A stretch of DNA of 11,767 nt from JBCCRH01 sp039208045 (GCA_039208045.1 JBCCRH010000167.1:1-11767), one strand, 5' to 3'. Counted from the stretch's first letter, positions 1 to 7,405 are shown. A program made the numbers and translations. The notes: generated from the sequence alone by a model not told the origin.

Positions 1-2864
1 AGATCGGTTGGCGTAGTGGTGAGGTCTTGCTTGCCCGCATCTAGGCGGGAAAGTTCTAATAATTCTTCTACCAGGCCGCCTAACTTTTTTGCATTTTGGT
101 ACACCATCTCATGAGATCGCTGAATATGTGGATCGACTTTATCTCCATACTTTTTGATCAGGTTTTCAATGGGTGTAGTGATGAGGGTAATGGGCGTGCG
201 CAACTCATGCGATATGTTGGCAAAAAAGCGACTCTTCAGAGCGTCTACCTCCCTCAATTCATTGGCTTGTTGTTCAATAACGGTTTTATCGGCCCGTATC
301 TGCTGGGTTTGAGCAGCCACTTCTTTTCTTAGTAGAAGGCGTTGCTGTTGCAAATACCGAATCCAGATAAGCGCGATGATAACTAACGCCAAAAGACAGA
401 GCGCGTAAAACCAGTACTCTTTATAGAAATAATCTCGGACATATAATGGGATGGCAATGGGTGCTGCTGCCCAATTTCCCTTATCATCCACCCCGCTAAT
501 AAGCAAGCGGTATTTACCGGCCGGTAAATTAGATAGATTAAGAACAGGATATGAGCCGACTACATTCCAGTCTGTATCAATCCCTTCCAGCTGGTAGGAG
601 AAGATATTGGTTGATGTATGCCCGTAGTTAGACATAGCAACTTTGATAATTAGATTCCTACGGTTGGCAGGGAGCTGTAGGGGCGGGCCTTGGGGCTCGT
701 AGTTGAAGGTAGAAACTAGCTCTTCTTTATCTTGATCGTAGTAAGTTAGCTTAGAGATATAAATCTGGGCAATTTGAGACCGAAGATTTTGTTTTAAAGA
801 TTGGGGGTCGATGATACATAAACCATTGGTAGTGCCAAGGAGTAATCTTCCATCTACTAGTTTATCAAAAGCAAACCGATTAAACTCGTTATCGGGTAGG
901 CCATCTTCTACAAAAAGACGCGTAATAATCTGCCCCTGGGGAGCGATCAAATTCAACCCATTAAATGTTCCTGCCCAAACGTCTCCATCATCATCTGATA
1001 GAATTATGGGAACCGTATTGTTGCTGAGCCCTTTCCCGGAGTCAATAATCTGAACGACTCGCTGTTGGATGGGATCAAACACCTGTATGCCGCTAGTAAC
1101 CGTACCTACCCACAAATGCCCATTAGGCATTTCGTGCAACGACATCATCCGAGCGTCTGTAAAACCGTGTTGTTCATTAAAATGGTTAAATATTCCACGT
1201 TGCGGATGGAGCTGGAATAGGCCCTCTGATGCACATATCCAATAAGAACCATCCCTTATGAGGGTCGTGTGATTGATATTAATTTTTTCTATCTGGACGA
1301 CAGTATCCCTTATTTTAAACGTATCCAACTGATACTTTTCTGGATCTATCGTAAGCAGGATATTAGTTTCATCTATATCTAGTGCTAAAATTTTATGCTT
1401 GCCCAAGGTGTCAGTGACTACTTCCAAGAACCCCAAAGCGGCTTTTCTTGGACTTCTGATCCAGGTAGCGTCAAGGTCACTTTTAAGGTCTGCTAATAGA
1501 TAATGGTATAAGCCGTCTTCTTGCTTTACAGAAGATAAAAGAAACAGGACGCTATCCTTACTTACAAAGTGATGATAGTTTCCTTTTTTTAACACCTGCA
1601 GCTTAGGAAAAATAGAAGGCCCGTCTACTATGTTGTTTCCTTGTACCAGTTGCCATTCCTTTTTCTGCGGTTTAACTAAAAAGGAAGAAGTATCCACGGC
1701 TAGCACTTTCCGAATGTCTTGGCCTTCAAAAAGGGTAGCAATAGCATTTTCTTGTTGTACTTCAATAGATAGGGCACCAGCCTGAGTAGCTATCAGAAGC
1801 TGTTCAAAAAAATTAGGACTAGCGATAGAAAAAATAAAAGGAAGGTCTTCTATCATTGGAGAAAAATCCCAATACCGGCCCTTCAGGTCTAGTAGTACAG
1901 CCTCATACTTTTTGTCCACTTGTTGTGCACAGAATAAAATATTTCCAATTGAGTCCTGAAAAATACTACCATTGCGTATACATTCTCGCCCATCAAATAG
2001 TCGCTCCCATCGCTCCTCCGAGTGTACCCATTTGACCATATTGATCCGATTTGATAAATGGGCTATAAAAATGGAATCCTTTTTATTAAGAATAGAAATA
2101 TTCATGTCCCCATTTGACTTTGGACAAGGGGAATCACTTGGGCTCATACCTTCAAGATGGTCAGGAATAGCAAGCAGGGATTTAGCATTGGGGTCGTAGC
2201 GAATCAGCCCAAAGTAGCGATTAGAGTAGTAAATGGACTCCTTCACCCAGATGGCCTTACCTGGATTTACCTTAAATCTATTTCCCTCGCTTGTATATCC
2301 CATCGATGCAGGAAGTATCAATTCGGCTTCTTTTATTAGTTGGGTGCCATCCCAAAAGTAAACTACTTGGGTGCCATCTTGAAGCGTTTGAAAAAACCAA
2401 ATAGCGTCTTTAGAACGAGCATAGATGGCCCCTACCATACCTTCTGGCAAAGGCATGTGTGTCACTTCTCCACTGCGATGATTATAAACGAAAAAAATAG
2501 ACTTCCATGGCGTGTTGATGCAACCAATAATTCCGAGATTTGGGACATAGCCTTCAAAATGAATATTTTCCGATACCCCCAAAATTGGCAAGTCAAGCTC
2601 AAGCGTGCGGAAAGTATATCCATCATATTGTAGGAGTGGTAAGTCGTAGCTGGATTTCAATGAGCGGCAGGTAGGCATCCAGAGTCGACCGTCAGGCGTC
2701 TTGATAATTTTGTTGACACAATAATTTTGAAAAAAAGTATTGTCTTGAAAGGGCTGAATACGCGAAGGATAAAGCTTGGGCAAATTCTTAGTAGCCTGAC
2801 AATAACCTCTGTTATTGAAAGACACTAGTAGAAGAAAAATAGTTAGCCAAGAAGTTATTTTCAT
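1..2864 (-). CDS. Two-component sensor histidine kinase with Reg_prop propeller and Y_Y_Y domain (C-terminus beyond left edge)
   Basis: I translated the minus frame from the ATG at 2864 to the left edge: 954 codons with no stop, so the gene is cut by the window, not broken. A signal peptide (MKITSWLTIFLLLVSF, residues 1-22) leads into a long region of beta-propeller-like repeats. The clearest are near residues 570-660, with LWVGT and VWAGTFNGL motifs of the two-component regulator propeller family. A Y_Y_Y domain follows at about 725-808 (YQLEGIDTDW, then LPAGKYRLLISG). Next come one membrane helix at about 817-838, a coiled linker, and a HisKA domain with the H-box FFANISHELRTP; the phospho-accepting histidine is residue 886. 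The ATPase domain must lie left of position 1, as would any receiver or AraC output domain of a hybrid (HTCS) protein. The family senses periplasmic ligands, often glycans; the ligand here is unknown. Confidence 0.93.
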   Translation of the reverse strand, partial: MKITSWLTIFLLLVSFNNRGYCQATKNLPKLYPSRIQPFQDNTFFQNYCVNKIIKTPDGRLWMPTCRSLKSSYDLPLLQYDGYTFRTLELDLPILGVSENIHFEGYVPNLGIIGCINTPWKSIFFVYNHRSGEVTHMPLPEGMVGAIYARSKDAIWFFQTLQDGTQVVYFWDGTQLIKEAELILPASMGYTSEGNRFKVNPGKAIWVKESIYYSNRYFGLIRYDPNAKSLLAIPDHLEGMSPSDSPCPKSNGDMNISILNKKDSIFIAHLSNRINMVKWVHSEERWERLFDGRECIRNGSIFQDSIGNILFCAQQVDKKYEAVLLDLKGRYWDFSPMIEDLPFIFSIASPNFFEQLLIATQAGALSIEVQQENAIATLFEGQDIRKVLAVDTSSFLVKPQKKEWQLVQGNNIVDGPSIFPKLQVLKKGNYHHFVSKDSVLFLLSSVKQEDGLYHYLLADLKSDLDATWIRSPRKAALGFLEVVTDTLGKHKILALDIDETNILLTIDPEKYQLDTFKIRDTVVQIEKININHTTLIRDGSYWICASEGLFQLHPQRGIFNHFNEQHGFTDARMMSLHEMPNGHLWVGTVTSGIQVFDPIQQRVVQIIDSGKGLSNNTVPIILSDDDGDVWAGTFNGLNLIAPQGQIITRLFVEDGLPDNEFNRFAFDKLVDGRLLLGTTNGLCIIDPQSLKQNLRSQIAQIYISKLTYYDQDKEELVSTFNYEPQGPPLQLPANRRNLIIKVAMSNYGHTSTNIFSYQLEGIDTDWNVVGSYPVLNLSNLPAGKYRLLISGVDDKGNWAAAPIAIPLYVRDYFYKEYWFYALCLLALVIIALIWIRYLQQQRLLLRKEVAAQTQQIRADKTVIEQQANELREVDALKSRFFANISHELRTPITLITTPIENLIKKYGDKVDPHIQRSHEMVYQNAKKLGGLVEELLELSRLDAGKQDLTTTPTD

Positions 2865-2868
2865 CCTA

Positions 2869-2883
2869 AGTACAGTATGTACT
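2869..2883. promoter_or_regulatory. Inverted repeat just upstream of the kinase start
   Basis: AGTACA-GTA-TGTACT is a perfect 6-bp-arm palindrome with a 3-nt spacer, ending 5 bp before the kinase ATG. It could be an operator or an mRNA hairpin over the ribosome-binding region. No Shine-Dalgarno sequence is obvious there. Function is inferred from position only. Confidence 0.35.
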
Positions 2884-2887
2884 GCAC

Positions 2888-2920
2888 CAAAGCACTTTGC
2901 AATAGGGCAAATCACTTTGC
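2888..2920. promoter_or_regulatory. Two 13-bp direct repeats, 20-bp period, upstream of the kinase gene
   Basis: CAAAGCACTTTGC (2888-2900) and CAAATCACTTTGC (2908-2920) match at 12 of 13 bases and are spaced 20 bp start to start, about two helical turns. The first is itself a palindrome (CAAAG-CA-CTTTG). They lie 24-56 bp before the kinase start. Direct repeats with about 20-bp spacing are typical of AraC-type binding sites, and an AraC regulator is encoded at 4092-4904. The link to that protein is inference. A TATAAT-like sequence on the minus strand (2937-2942) is a weak promoter candidate further upstream. Confidence 0.4.
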
Positions 2921-2966
2921 GTCAGGTATGAGCTAAATTATAGCATATTTCTATAATAGACTGATA

Positions 2967-4028
2967 TTACTTTGGTTGCAATGCATTTTTCTGAAGGATA
3001 GGAATCAAGAACTGACTGGTAATTTCGCGAGCTTGGGTGTGCATGTACTTAGTATTGTAGGCGCTTGCCAGTATCACAATAACAGCATCCAGCTCTTTAA
3101 TGATGTATATTTTATTGCCTCCATTTCCGGAGCAGTACTCCGTTCGGTAAGTTGCATTATCCAAGACGATGTCTTTGATCCACCAGAAATAGCCATAAGA
3201 TCGAGGTTTAAATGTGGTGGCTATGTGAACACGCTGACTATCCTTGATCCAGTTTTCGGAGATCACTTGCTGGCCTTGCCAAGCTCCTCCATTCAAATAC
3301 AATTGTCCAAAATCGGCGAATCCTATGGCTGTTGTTCTAAAGTTTCCAGCGGTACTCGGGACGCCTTGAGGGGTGAAGGCCCATTGGTAGTTGTCATTAC
3401 CTAATAGCCCAAACAGTTTTTCTTCAGCATATTTTTCCAGGCCATTCGGTAGGCTTTTATCCAAAATATCCCCAATGAGCACAGCCCCAGCGGTAAAATA
3501 GTTCCAGCTTTCTCCTGCGCTGCGGGTGCTATCGACGGGAAGGTTTAAGGCCCACTCGACCCAGTTGGGCTGATCATACATATAATTTTCATTGCCTGGG
3601 CTATTTGAATCATTATCATTACCATCAAAATTACTGGTCATGGTCACCAAGTCTCTTAGTTTAATCTTGCCTTTTTGTTCGCTGTAGTTGTCGTACTCCT
3701 TCAGCTCATAAAAATCCGAAATGGGCTGATCTAGTGATTTGATATACCCTTCATCAACAGCAATGCCTAGCAAGGCTGAAGCGACAGATTTACCGATTGA
3801 TCGGGCGTCGTGTATGTCATCTTTGGTGGTCCCATTGTAGTATTCTTCGACTAGCACCTTATCTCCCTGATAGACGACTATCGCATTGACCTTCCGATAT
3901 GCCTCTTGTTCTATGGAGTCTCGTAATGCGCTTAGCTCATCAGTAGGGTCGTAGGGGGGAGGGGTCGATTGGCAGCTCAAAGTTATAGCTATCAGTACTA
4001 GGATAGGGAAAATATGTATTCGCTTCAT
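2967..4028 (-). CDS. Serine hydrolase, class C beta-lactamase fold, probable lipoprotein
   Basis: This 353-residue protein belongs to the beta-lactamase/penicillin-binding-protein-like serine hydrolase family (PF00144 type). Counting from the ATG at 4028, the N-terminus MKRIHIFPILVLIAITLSC is a signal sequence with a probable lipidated Cys19, although the lipobox (TLS-C) is not classical. The nucleophile motif is S77-I-G-K80 in ARSIGKSVAS. The general-base tyrosine is likely Y177 in SWNYFTAGA, where the usual YxN/YxS third position is Thr. The KTG-equivalent third motif reads GNGGNKIYI (about 301-309). LRDLVTMTSNFDG (about 124-136) is also typical of the family. An in-frame TTG at 4034 would add two residues, but the ATG fits the signal peptide better. 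Family members include esterases, D-aminopeptidases and carboxypeptidases, so beta-lactam resistance should not be assumed. It lies 63 bp after the AraC gene on the same strand and is probably co-transcribed. Confidence 0.88.
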   Translation of the reverse strand: MKRIHIFPILVLIAITLSCQSTPPPYDPTDELSALRDSIEQEAYRKVNAIVVYQGDKVLVEEYYNGTTKDDIHDARSIGKSVASALLGIAVDEGYIKSLDQPISDFYELKEYDNYSEQKGKIKLRDLVTMTSNFDGNDNDSNSPGNENYMYDQPNWVEWALNLPVDSTRSAGESWNYFTAGAVLIGDILDKSLPNGLEKYAEEKLFGLLGNDNYQWAFTPQGVPSTAGNFRTTAIGFADFGQLYLNGGAWQGQQVISENWIKDSQRVHIATTFKPRSYGYFWWIKDIVLDNATYRTEYCSGNGGNKIYIIKELDAVIVILASAYNTKYMHTQAREITSQFLIPILQKNALQPK

Positions 4029-4091
4029 GATCAAATTTTAGATCACAAAGCTGGGGTTTTGGCGGAAATTAAAATTGTATGAGATTAACAT

Positions 4092-4904
4092 CTAGTCGTG
4101 TTTTCTCACTCTTTTCTTGAAATCCCCAGGACTAACTTGGTAGTAACACTTAAAGACGTGGTTGAAATGACTCTGATCCGAAAAACCAGCATGGTAGGCA
4201 ATTTCTGTTAGGGACTTATCCGACTGCAATAGGGCGTTGGTGGCTTTGTTGAGTTTTATTTTTCGGATGTATTCTCCTAAGCTCACGGAAAAGTACTTAG
4301 GGACTGTTCTCGAAATATGTACGGGATGTACACCTATTTCTTTCGATAAGCGCTTGAGCGTAATGCCAGTACAGTCCTCATGTAGGATTTCTTTTAGCTT
4401 CGCTACCCAAGTTGGGATACCACTATTCTCTATGCCTTTTTTGGCACTGAGGGCATCACAAAGTTGTACTAGTAACAGCTCCGTAGCTATCTCGCTGTAG
4501 CCATTTGAAAGTAAAAATTCAAAGTATAGTTTCGTGATGAGGAGTTGCAGGTGCGGATCGTCCAACTTTTGGCTTCCCTCAAAGAGGTCGAGCTCCAACT
4601 CATTTTGGTTGAACCAAGATCGTTCCAACTCCACATGGAACCCGCTCGCCTCCGTAGAATGCCTGACCCCGTAATGCTGTTCCTGCCAGTTGTTGAACAT
4701 TAGGCTTCCAGCAGGAAGCAGCGACTTTGCTCTTTTATTACAGTCCAACATATTTCCACGAAGCACGAACATGAAATAGGGGTTTTCATGGTAATGCCAG
4801 GGAGTGGTCTCAATGTCGTATTCATATCGGGAAAGTACTATTTCTTGGAAGTTGCGTTCTATCTGCTTTGCTCCGTAGTATGTTCCTTTGGCTGATATTT
4901 TCAA
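4092..4904 (-). CDS. AraC-family transcriptional regulator
   Basis: This 270-residue DNA-binding regulator has an N-terminal cupin-like ligand/oligomerisation domain (about 20-110; WHYHENPYFMFVLRG and the following LPAGSLMF are typical). The C-terminal double helix-turn-helix has HTH1 at about 182-204 (LKRLSKEIGVHPVHISR) and HTH2 at about 231-253 (SLTEIAYHAGFSDQSHFNHVF), then the conserved SPGDFKK end. The start is a TTG at 4904: no in-frame ATG exists between the upstream stop (4950-4952) and residue 45, and residue 45 is already inside the cupin domain. The TTG lies only 16 bp after the darG stop, so translation may depend on read-through transcription from darTG. The downstream serine hydrolase is a plausible target or operon partner. 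The inducer is unknown. Confidence 0.9.
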   Translation of the reverse strand: MKISAKGTYYGAKQIERNFQEIVLSRYEYDIETTPWHYHENPYFMFVLRGNMLDCNKRAKSLLPAGSLMFNNWQEQHYGVRHSTEASGFHVELERSWFNQNELELDLFEGSQKLDDPHLQLLITKLYFEFLLSNGYSEIATELLLVQLCDALSAKKGIENSGIPTWVAKLKEILHEDCTGITLKRLSKEIGVHPVHISRTVPKYFSVSLGEYIRKIKLNKATNALLQSDKSLTEIAYHAGFSDQSHFNHVFKCYYQVSPGDFKKRVRKHD

Positions 4905-4920
4905 ATTGGCTGTGTATTCG

Positions 4921-5949
4921 TTAGAGTCTTTGTTGGCAGTAGTATTCTTTTAACCGTTGATGGGCTACTTTGATATGGAAAGGCTTCATTAATTCTTTTT
5001 TCCTTTGTGTCCAATTTCCAATTTGCTCAATTACCTTTTCAGTATCTTCTATATTTTCTTGCTGATAGATAAAATCAACCGTAGCAAGCAGTTCTAAGCC
5101 ATAAGGAGATTCAAATCCTTCAATTAGGCTTTGGACTTCATTTAACCTATTATTTTGTTCTGTAGAAAGATTTACTTTGTTGTAAGCTTCAACCTTATCT
5201 AAATGTCTTAAATGCACAAGAGTACTTGGCTTGGTTTCTTCATGTTTGAAATGAAGAAAATGCCCGTTTAGATATTTCACTAAATGTTGTAGTCTATGGG
5301 AATAGGGGCCATAATGTCCTTTTTCATATTGCAGATTTAAAGGTTCTCCAAACCGTTGAAGGAAATACGCAATTTTTTGAATAACCAACAGATTAATGGA
5401 GTACCCCAATACTTGATAGTTTTTAAGCGAAGCTAAAAGCATCGCCCTAGCTGGAGTCAGTTTGATCTCATTTTTGGGTTTTATTTCTTGGTTGTTGAAG
5501 CCTGGCTCATAAATAATCACCTCTACTTTTTCATCAATAAATTCGAGTTCTTTGAGTATAAGTGGTTTTACTTCATGCCAATCAAGTCCGCCATTACCGC
5601 ATCCTAATGGTGGAATTGCTATTGATTTAATTTGTTTTTCATTTATTTCCTTGACCAGTTCTTTCATCCCAATTTCTATAAATTCGATTTTAGATGGTCT
5701 TCTCCAGTGTTCTTTGGTTGGAAAATTCACGATATATTTTGGTCTGAATTGTCCAGTATCAGTAATCAATAAGTCCCCAATGTTAAACTTCTTATCATCA
5801 CAAAACTGTTTGTATACCTTAAAATTGTGTGGAAACGCCTTCTTAAAAGTCAAGGCTATTCCTTTCCCCATCACACCAACAGTGTTCACTGTATTTACTA
5901 AAGCTTCAACGTCAGCTTGGATGATATTTCCTTGTATGTATCGAATCAT
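4921..5949 (-). CDS. darG: DarG-type macrodomain antitoxin (DNA ADP-ribosylglycohydrolase)
   Basis: DarG neutralises DarT by removing ADP-ribose from thymidine in DNA and, in studied members, by binding the toxin. The 342 residues contain an N-terminal macrodomain (about 1-155) with the NAD-ribose loop GNIIQADVEALVNTVNTVGVMGKG (residues 7-30). NFPTKEHWRRPS carries K79, the position of the catalytic lysine in characterised DarG. The second loop is IPPLGCGNGGLDW (112-124). A C-terminal helical domain (about 165-342, from TPARAMLLASLKNYQVLGYS) is typical of DarG proteins and is the part expected to contact the toxin. The ATG at 5949 follows the darT stop by one base (TGACATG), implying translational coupling. 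Hand-counted lines in this gene are about 30% GC (5101 and 5641), against 40-58% in sampled AraC and hydrolase lines, which suggests separate acquisition. Confidence 0.93.
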   Translation of the reverse strand: MIRYIQGNIIQADVEALVNTVNTVGVMGKGIALTFKKAFPHNFKVYKQFCDDKKFNIGDLLITDTGQFRPKYIVNFPTKEHWRRPSKIEFIEIGMKELVKEINEKQIKSIAIPPLGCGNGGLDWHEVKPLILKELEFIDEKVEVIIYEPGFNNQEIKPKNEIKLTPARAMLLASLKNYQVLGYSINLLVIQKIAYFLQRFGEPLNLQYEKGHYGPYSHRLQHLVKYLNGHFLHFKHEETKPSTLVHLRHLDKVEAYNKVNLSTEQNNRLNEVQSLIEGFESPYGLELLATVDFIYQQENIEDTEKVIEQIGNWTQRKKELMKPFHIKVAHQRLKEYYCQQRL

Positions 5950-5950
5950 G

Positions 5951-6586
5951 TCAATAGTACCAATTAGATTTCACAATAACATTGTAGGTGAACTCGTGCA
6001 CTGCTAATTTATTCAAAACTCTATTTTTCGCAGCTTCGCTATGAACTACGATTCCTATCAAAGCAGCTAGGGGTAGCTCTCTATAAACAAGAAATTCTGC
6101 CTGTTTTCTTCTCTTGCGGTCAGGATCATCTTCTGTATCTGTCCAATGAATAAGTTTTACGGCGTTCCAGTCAACTTCTTCTAAACCGTCTTCACTATTA
6201 AAAAATTGTGACATGGAGTGATAACCATGTCCATCTGTAAATATGTATCTACAATCGTTCTCTTTGATTTTTTCAAGATCAGATACAAGGTAGACAATTT
6301 CCTGAGGATTCCTTTTCGTCACTCCGTTAAATCCATTTTGGATGGCATACAGCATTGGTGACCTCGCTCCAAAATAAAAGGCTACATAATCTGCGAAATT
6401 GCCCTTTGGTTCTATATCTATTAGCTTTGAACTTCTGCTGCCAATTAGAGTTGTGTCGCCAATTCCTATATAATTCGGATTAGAATCGGTGTGGCTTGGA
6501 CAAGTCAACTTCCCTGATTCCAGAATGAAATCCAGATTATCTATATGAGTAATTCTGTATAAATAAATTCTATCAGGTATTGCCAT
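5951..6586 (-). CDS. darT: DarT-type ssDNA thymidine ADP-ribosyltransferase toxin (DUF4433)
   Basis: DarT uses NAD+ to attach ADP-ribose to thymidine in single-stranded DNA, blocking replication; several DarTG systems abort phage infection. The 211 residues are full length for the family. Visible landmarks are LYRITHIDNLDFIL (8-21) in the NAD-binding N-terminus, IGSRSSK with R51, ADYVAFYFGARSPMLY (65-80, very close to the family's FYFAPRSPMLY), IFTDGHGY (115-122), and KQAEFLVYRELPL (161-173). E164 in that last motif sits at the catalytic glutamate position. No catalytic residue I know of is missing, so the toxin looks active. It is the first gene of the cassette, followed after one base by its antitoxin. 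The exact DNA target motif of this homologue cannot be read from the sequence. Confidence 0.93.
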   Translation of the reverse strand: MAIPDRIYLYRITHIDNLDFILESGKLTCPSHTDSNPNYIGIGDTTLIGSRSSKLIDIEPKGNFADYVAFYFGARSPMLYAIQNGFNGVTKRNPQEIVYLVSDLEKIKENDCRYIFTDGHGYHSMSQFFNSEDGLEEVDWNAVKLIHWTDTEDDPDRKRRKQAEFLVYRELPLAALIGIVVHSEAAKNRVLNKLAVHEFTYNVIVKSNWYY

Positions 6587-6617
6587 GAATATATTGCTTT
6601 TTCCTCATTAATGTCCC

Positions 6618-6658
6618 TAATACAGTACTAAAACATATCATAATTAAGATAGATCAAA
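6618..6658 (-). promoter_or_regulatory. Candidate darTG promoter with an imperfect palindrome at the predicted start site
   Basis: On the minus strand, TTTG (plus 6655-6658) and TATGTTTT (plus 6630-6637, 7 of 8 matches to the Bacteroidota TAnnTTTG element) are 17 nt apart, slightly shorter than usual. Transcription would begin near 6624. That point is the centre of the imperfect palindrome TAATAC-A-GTACTA (6618-6630), which could be an autoregulatory operator. The ATG is about 38 nt downstream. All of this is by pattern only. Confidence 0.35.
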
Positions 6659-6760
6659 ACAGCAGTTCATGGATTTACATGGAGGTATGCAGCTACGGCT
6701 CAAACTCAAATATATGCATTCTTCTCAGCAAGCTGAGCAATAGTCTACTATTCGACTTAC

Positions 6761-6808
6761 AGCTTGCCCACCAAGGGGGCAGAGCTAGATACGCACGGGC
6801 GTAAGTTA
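6761..6808 (+). repeat. Diverged 48-bp repeat, copy 1
   Basis: Begins AGCTTGCCCACCAAGGGGGC and includes TACGCACGGGCGTAAG. It matches copy 2 at 39 of 48 aligned bases with one single-base gap. It contains a hairpin, TGCCC-(7 nt)-GGGCA at 6765-6781, and a second small inverted repeat, TACGC-ACGG-GCGTA, at 6790-6803. A similar opening (CAGCTTGCCCGCC) occurs in opposite orientation at about 7488-7500. It is probably an interspersed Bacteroidota repeat, but the family is not identified. Confidence 0.75.
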
Positions 6809-6864
6809 TAGACAGTTTGTCCATACAGGACGTTCTGCAATAATCCGTGCGCATGTCAGGCTTT

Positions 6865-6913
6865 AGCTTACCCACCCAAGGAGGTAGGACTCGATACGCA
6901 CGAGCATAAGTAA
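6865..6913 (+). repeat. Diverged 48-bp repeat, copy 2
   Basis: Same orientation as copy 1, starting 104 bp later; begins AGCTTACCCACCCAAGGAGG. The hairpin base is kept by a paired change: TGCC/GGCA in copy 1 becomes TACC/GGTA here, so G-C became A-T. This suggests that the folded form, not only the sequence, has been conserved. The downstream TACGCACGAGCATAAG keeps the spacing, but its small stem is mismatched. Confidence 0.75.
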
Positions 6914-6991
6914 CGCTTTAATAGCTCGTATAGATAGGTTCGATACTACTGGGGTTGTGTAAACGGTAGCTGATGCAGGTAAATCCGCAGC

Positions 6992-7405
6992 CTACTGACA
7001 GCTAATGACTTGTACATAACCCTCAAAGTCAACAGTAGCATTGATGTTTTGTAAGTAACCGATGATGGCTTCTGGGGTGGTGTATTCTTTAATATCGGCT
7101 TCTTCGAAATCGAAGAAATCGTCATTGACGGCAGGGATGAAATCATTGACGCCCATAGTTAGCTCTAGATTGTCATCTAAGGGTGTACCGTTCTCGTCAG
7201 TAATCTGGATATTGCTAGCTTGCGTGGTGGTGATATTTATCCCAGAAAAGAAATAATTGGAGTCCGATTCGCAGAAAAACGTTTCGTACTCTCCTACCGT
7301 TTTGGTGAAGGCAACACTTTGGTGATGCTCGGAGCAGCAGCGATAGAAACGGTACGAAGTGGGGCCAAGTGGTAACAGCTGCAGCGGAGAAGGAGGCTGA
7401 GTCAA
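6992..7405 (-). pseudogene. 3' fragment of an unrecognised, probably secreted protein gene
   Basis: The frame is open from just after a TAG at 7415-7417 to a TAG at 6992-6994. The only start is a TTG at 7405, which has no signal peptide after it. The second half reads like real protein: acidic and ordered, with INITTTQASNIQITDENG, then MGVNDFIPAVNDDFFDFEEAD, and ending in YVQVISCQ. The first 30 residues are low-grade and Pro/Leu-rich, suggesting the true frame is lost there. It is in the same frame as the broken gene at 7460-7759, separated by two in-frame stops (7460-7462 and 7415-7417). It may therefore be the tail of that gene or of a neighbour joined by rearrangement. It does not resemble the intact paralogue's C-terminus. 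No function is assigned. Confidence 0.5.

Larger units (their letters stand above)
6587..6991. other. Repeat-bearing intergenic region upstream of darT
   Basis: No convincing gene was found in these 405 bp. The region holds the darT promoter candidate (6618-6658), two copies of a 48-bp repeat (6761-6808 and 6865-6913), and unexplained sequence between them. A minus-strand reading frame spans both repeat copies (about 6693-6917), giving TYARAYxxLPPW twice at a 35-codon interval. It has no upstream ATG and no recognisable product, so I treat it as a by-product of the repeat. At 6967-6997 a bulged stem (GTAG-CTG with CAG-CCTAC) overlaps the stop of the gene fragment at 6992 and could act as a weak terminator, but it lacks a U-tract. 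Confidence 0.5.

Noticed and set aside
96..2633. Several plus-strand frames opposite the sensor kinase
   Set aside because: The minus-strand frame is continuous over 954 codons with recognisable domains; the plus frames are shadows.
2868..2878. Shared TACTGTA sequence before both the kinase gene and darT (about 6621-6627) as a common regulator site
   Set aside because: Only seven bases match exactly and the surrounding palindromes differ. In AT-rich DNA this is within chance.
2976..3404. 142-residue plus-strand frame opposite the serine hydrolase
   Set aside because: It is antisense to a gene with intact catalytic motifs and has no family features.
2967..4028. Beta-lactam resistance gene
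   Set aside because: The SxxK fold is shared by many esterases and peptidases. The YxN motif is altered and nothing else in the window suggests antibiotic resistance.
6761..6913. Two repeats as a minimal CRISPR array
   Set aside because: The repeats are diverged (about 80% identity) and 48 bp long with a single 56-bp interval, and no cas gene is present.
6693..6917. Minus-strand reading frame with TYARAYxxLPPW repeated at 35 codons
   Set aside because: It lies entirely across the two DNA repeat copies, has no upstream ATG or leader and no recognisable product. The repetition is explained by the repeats.
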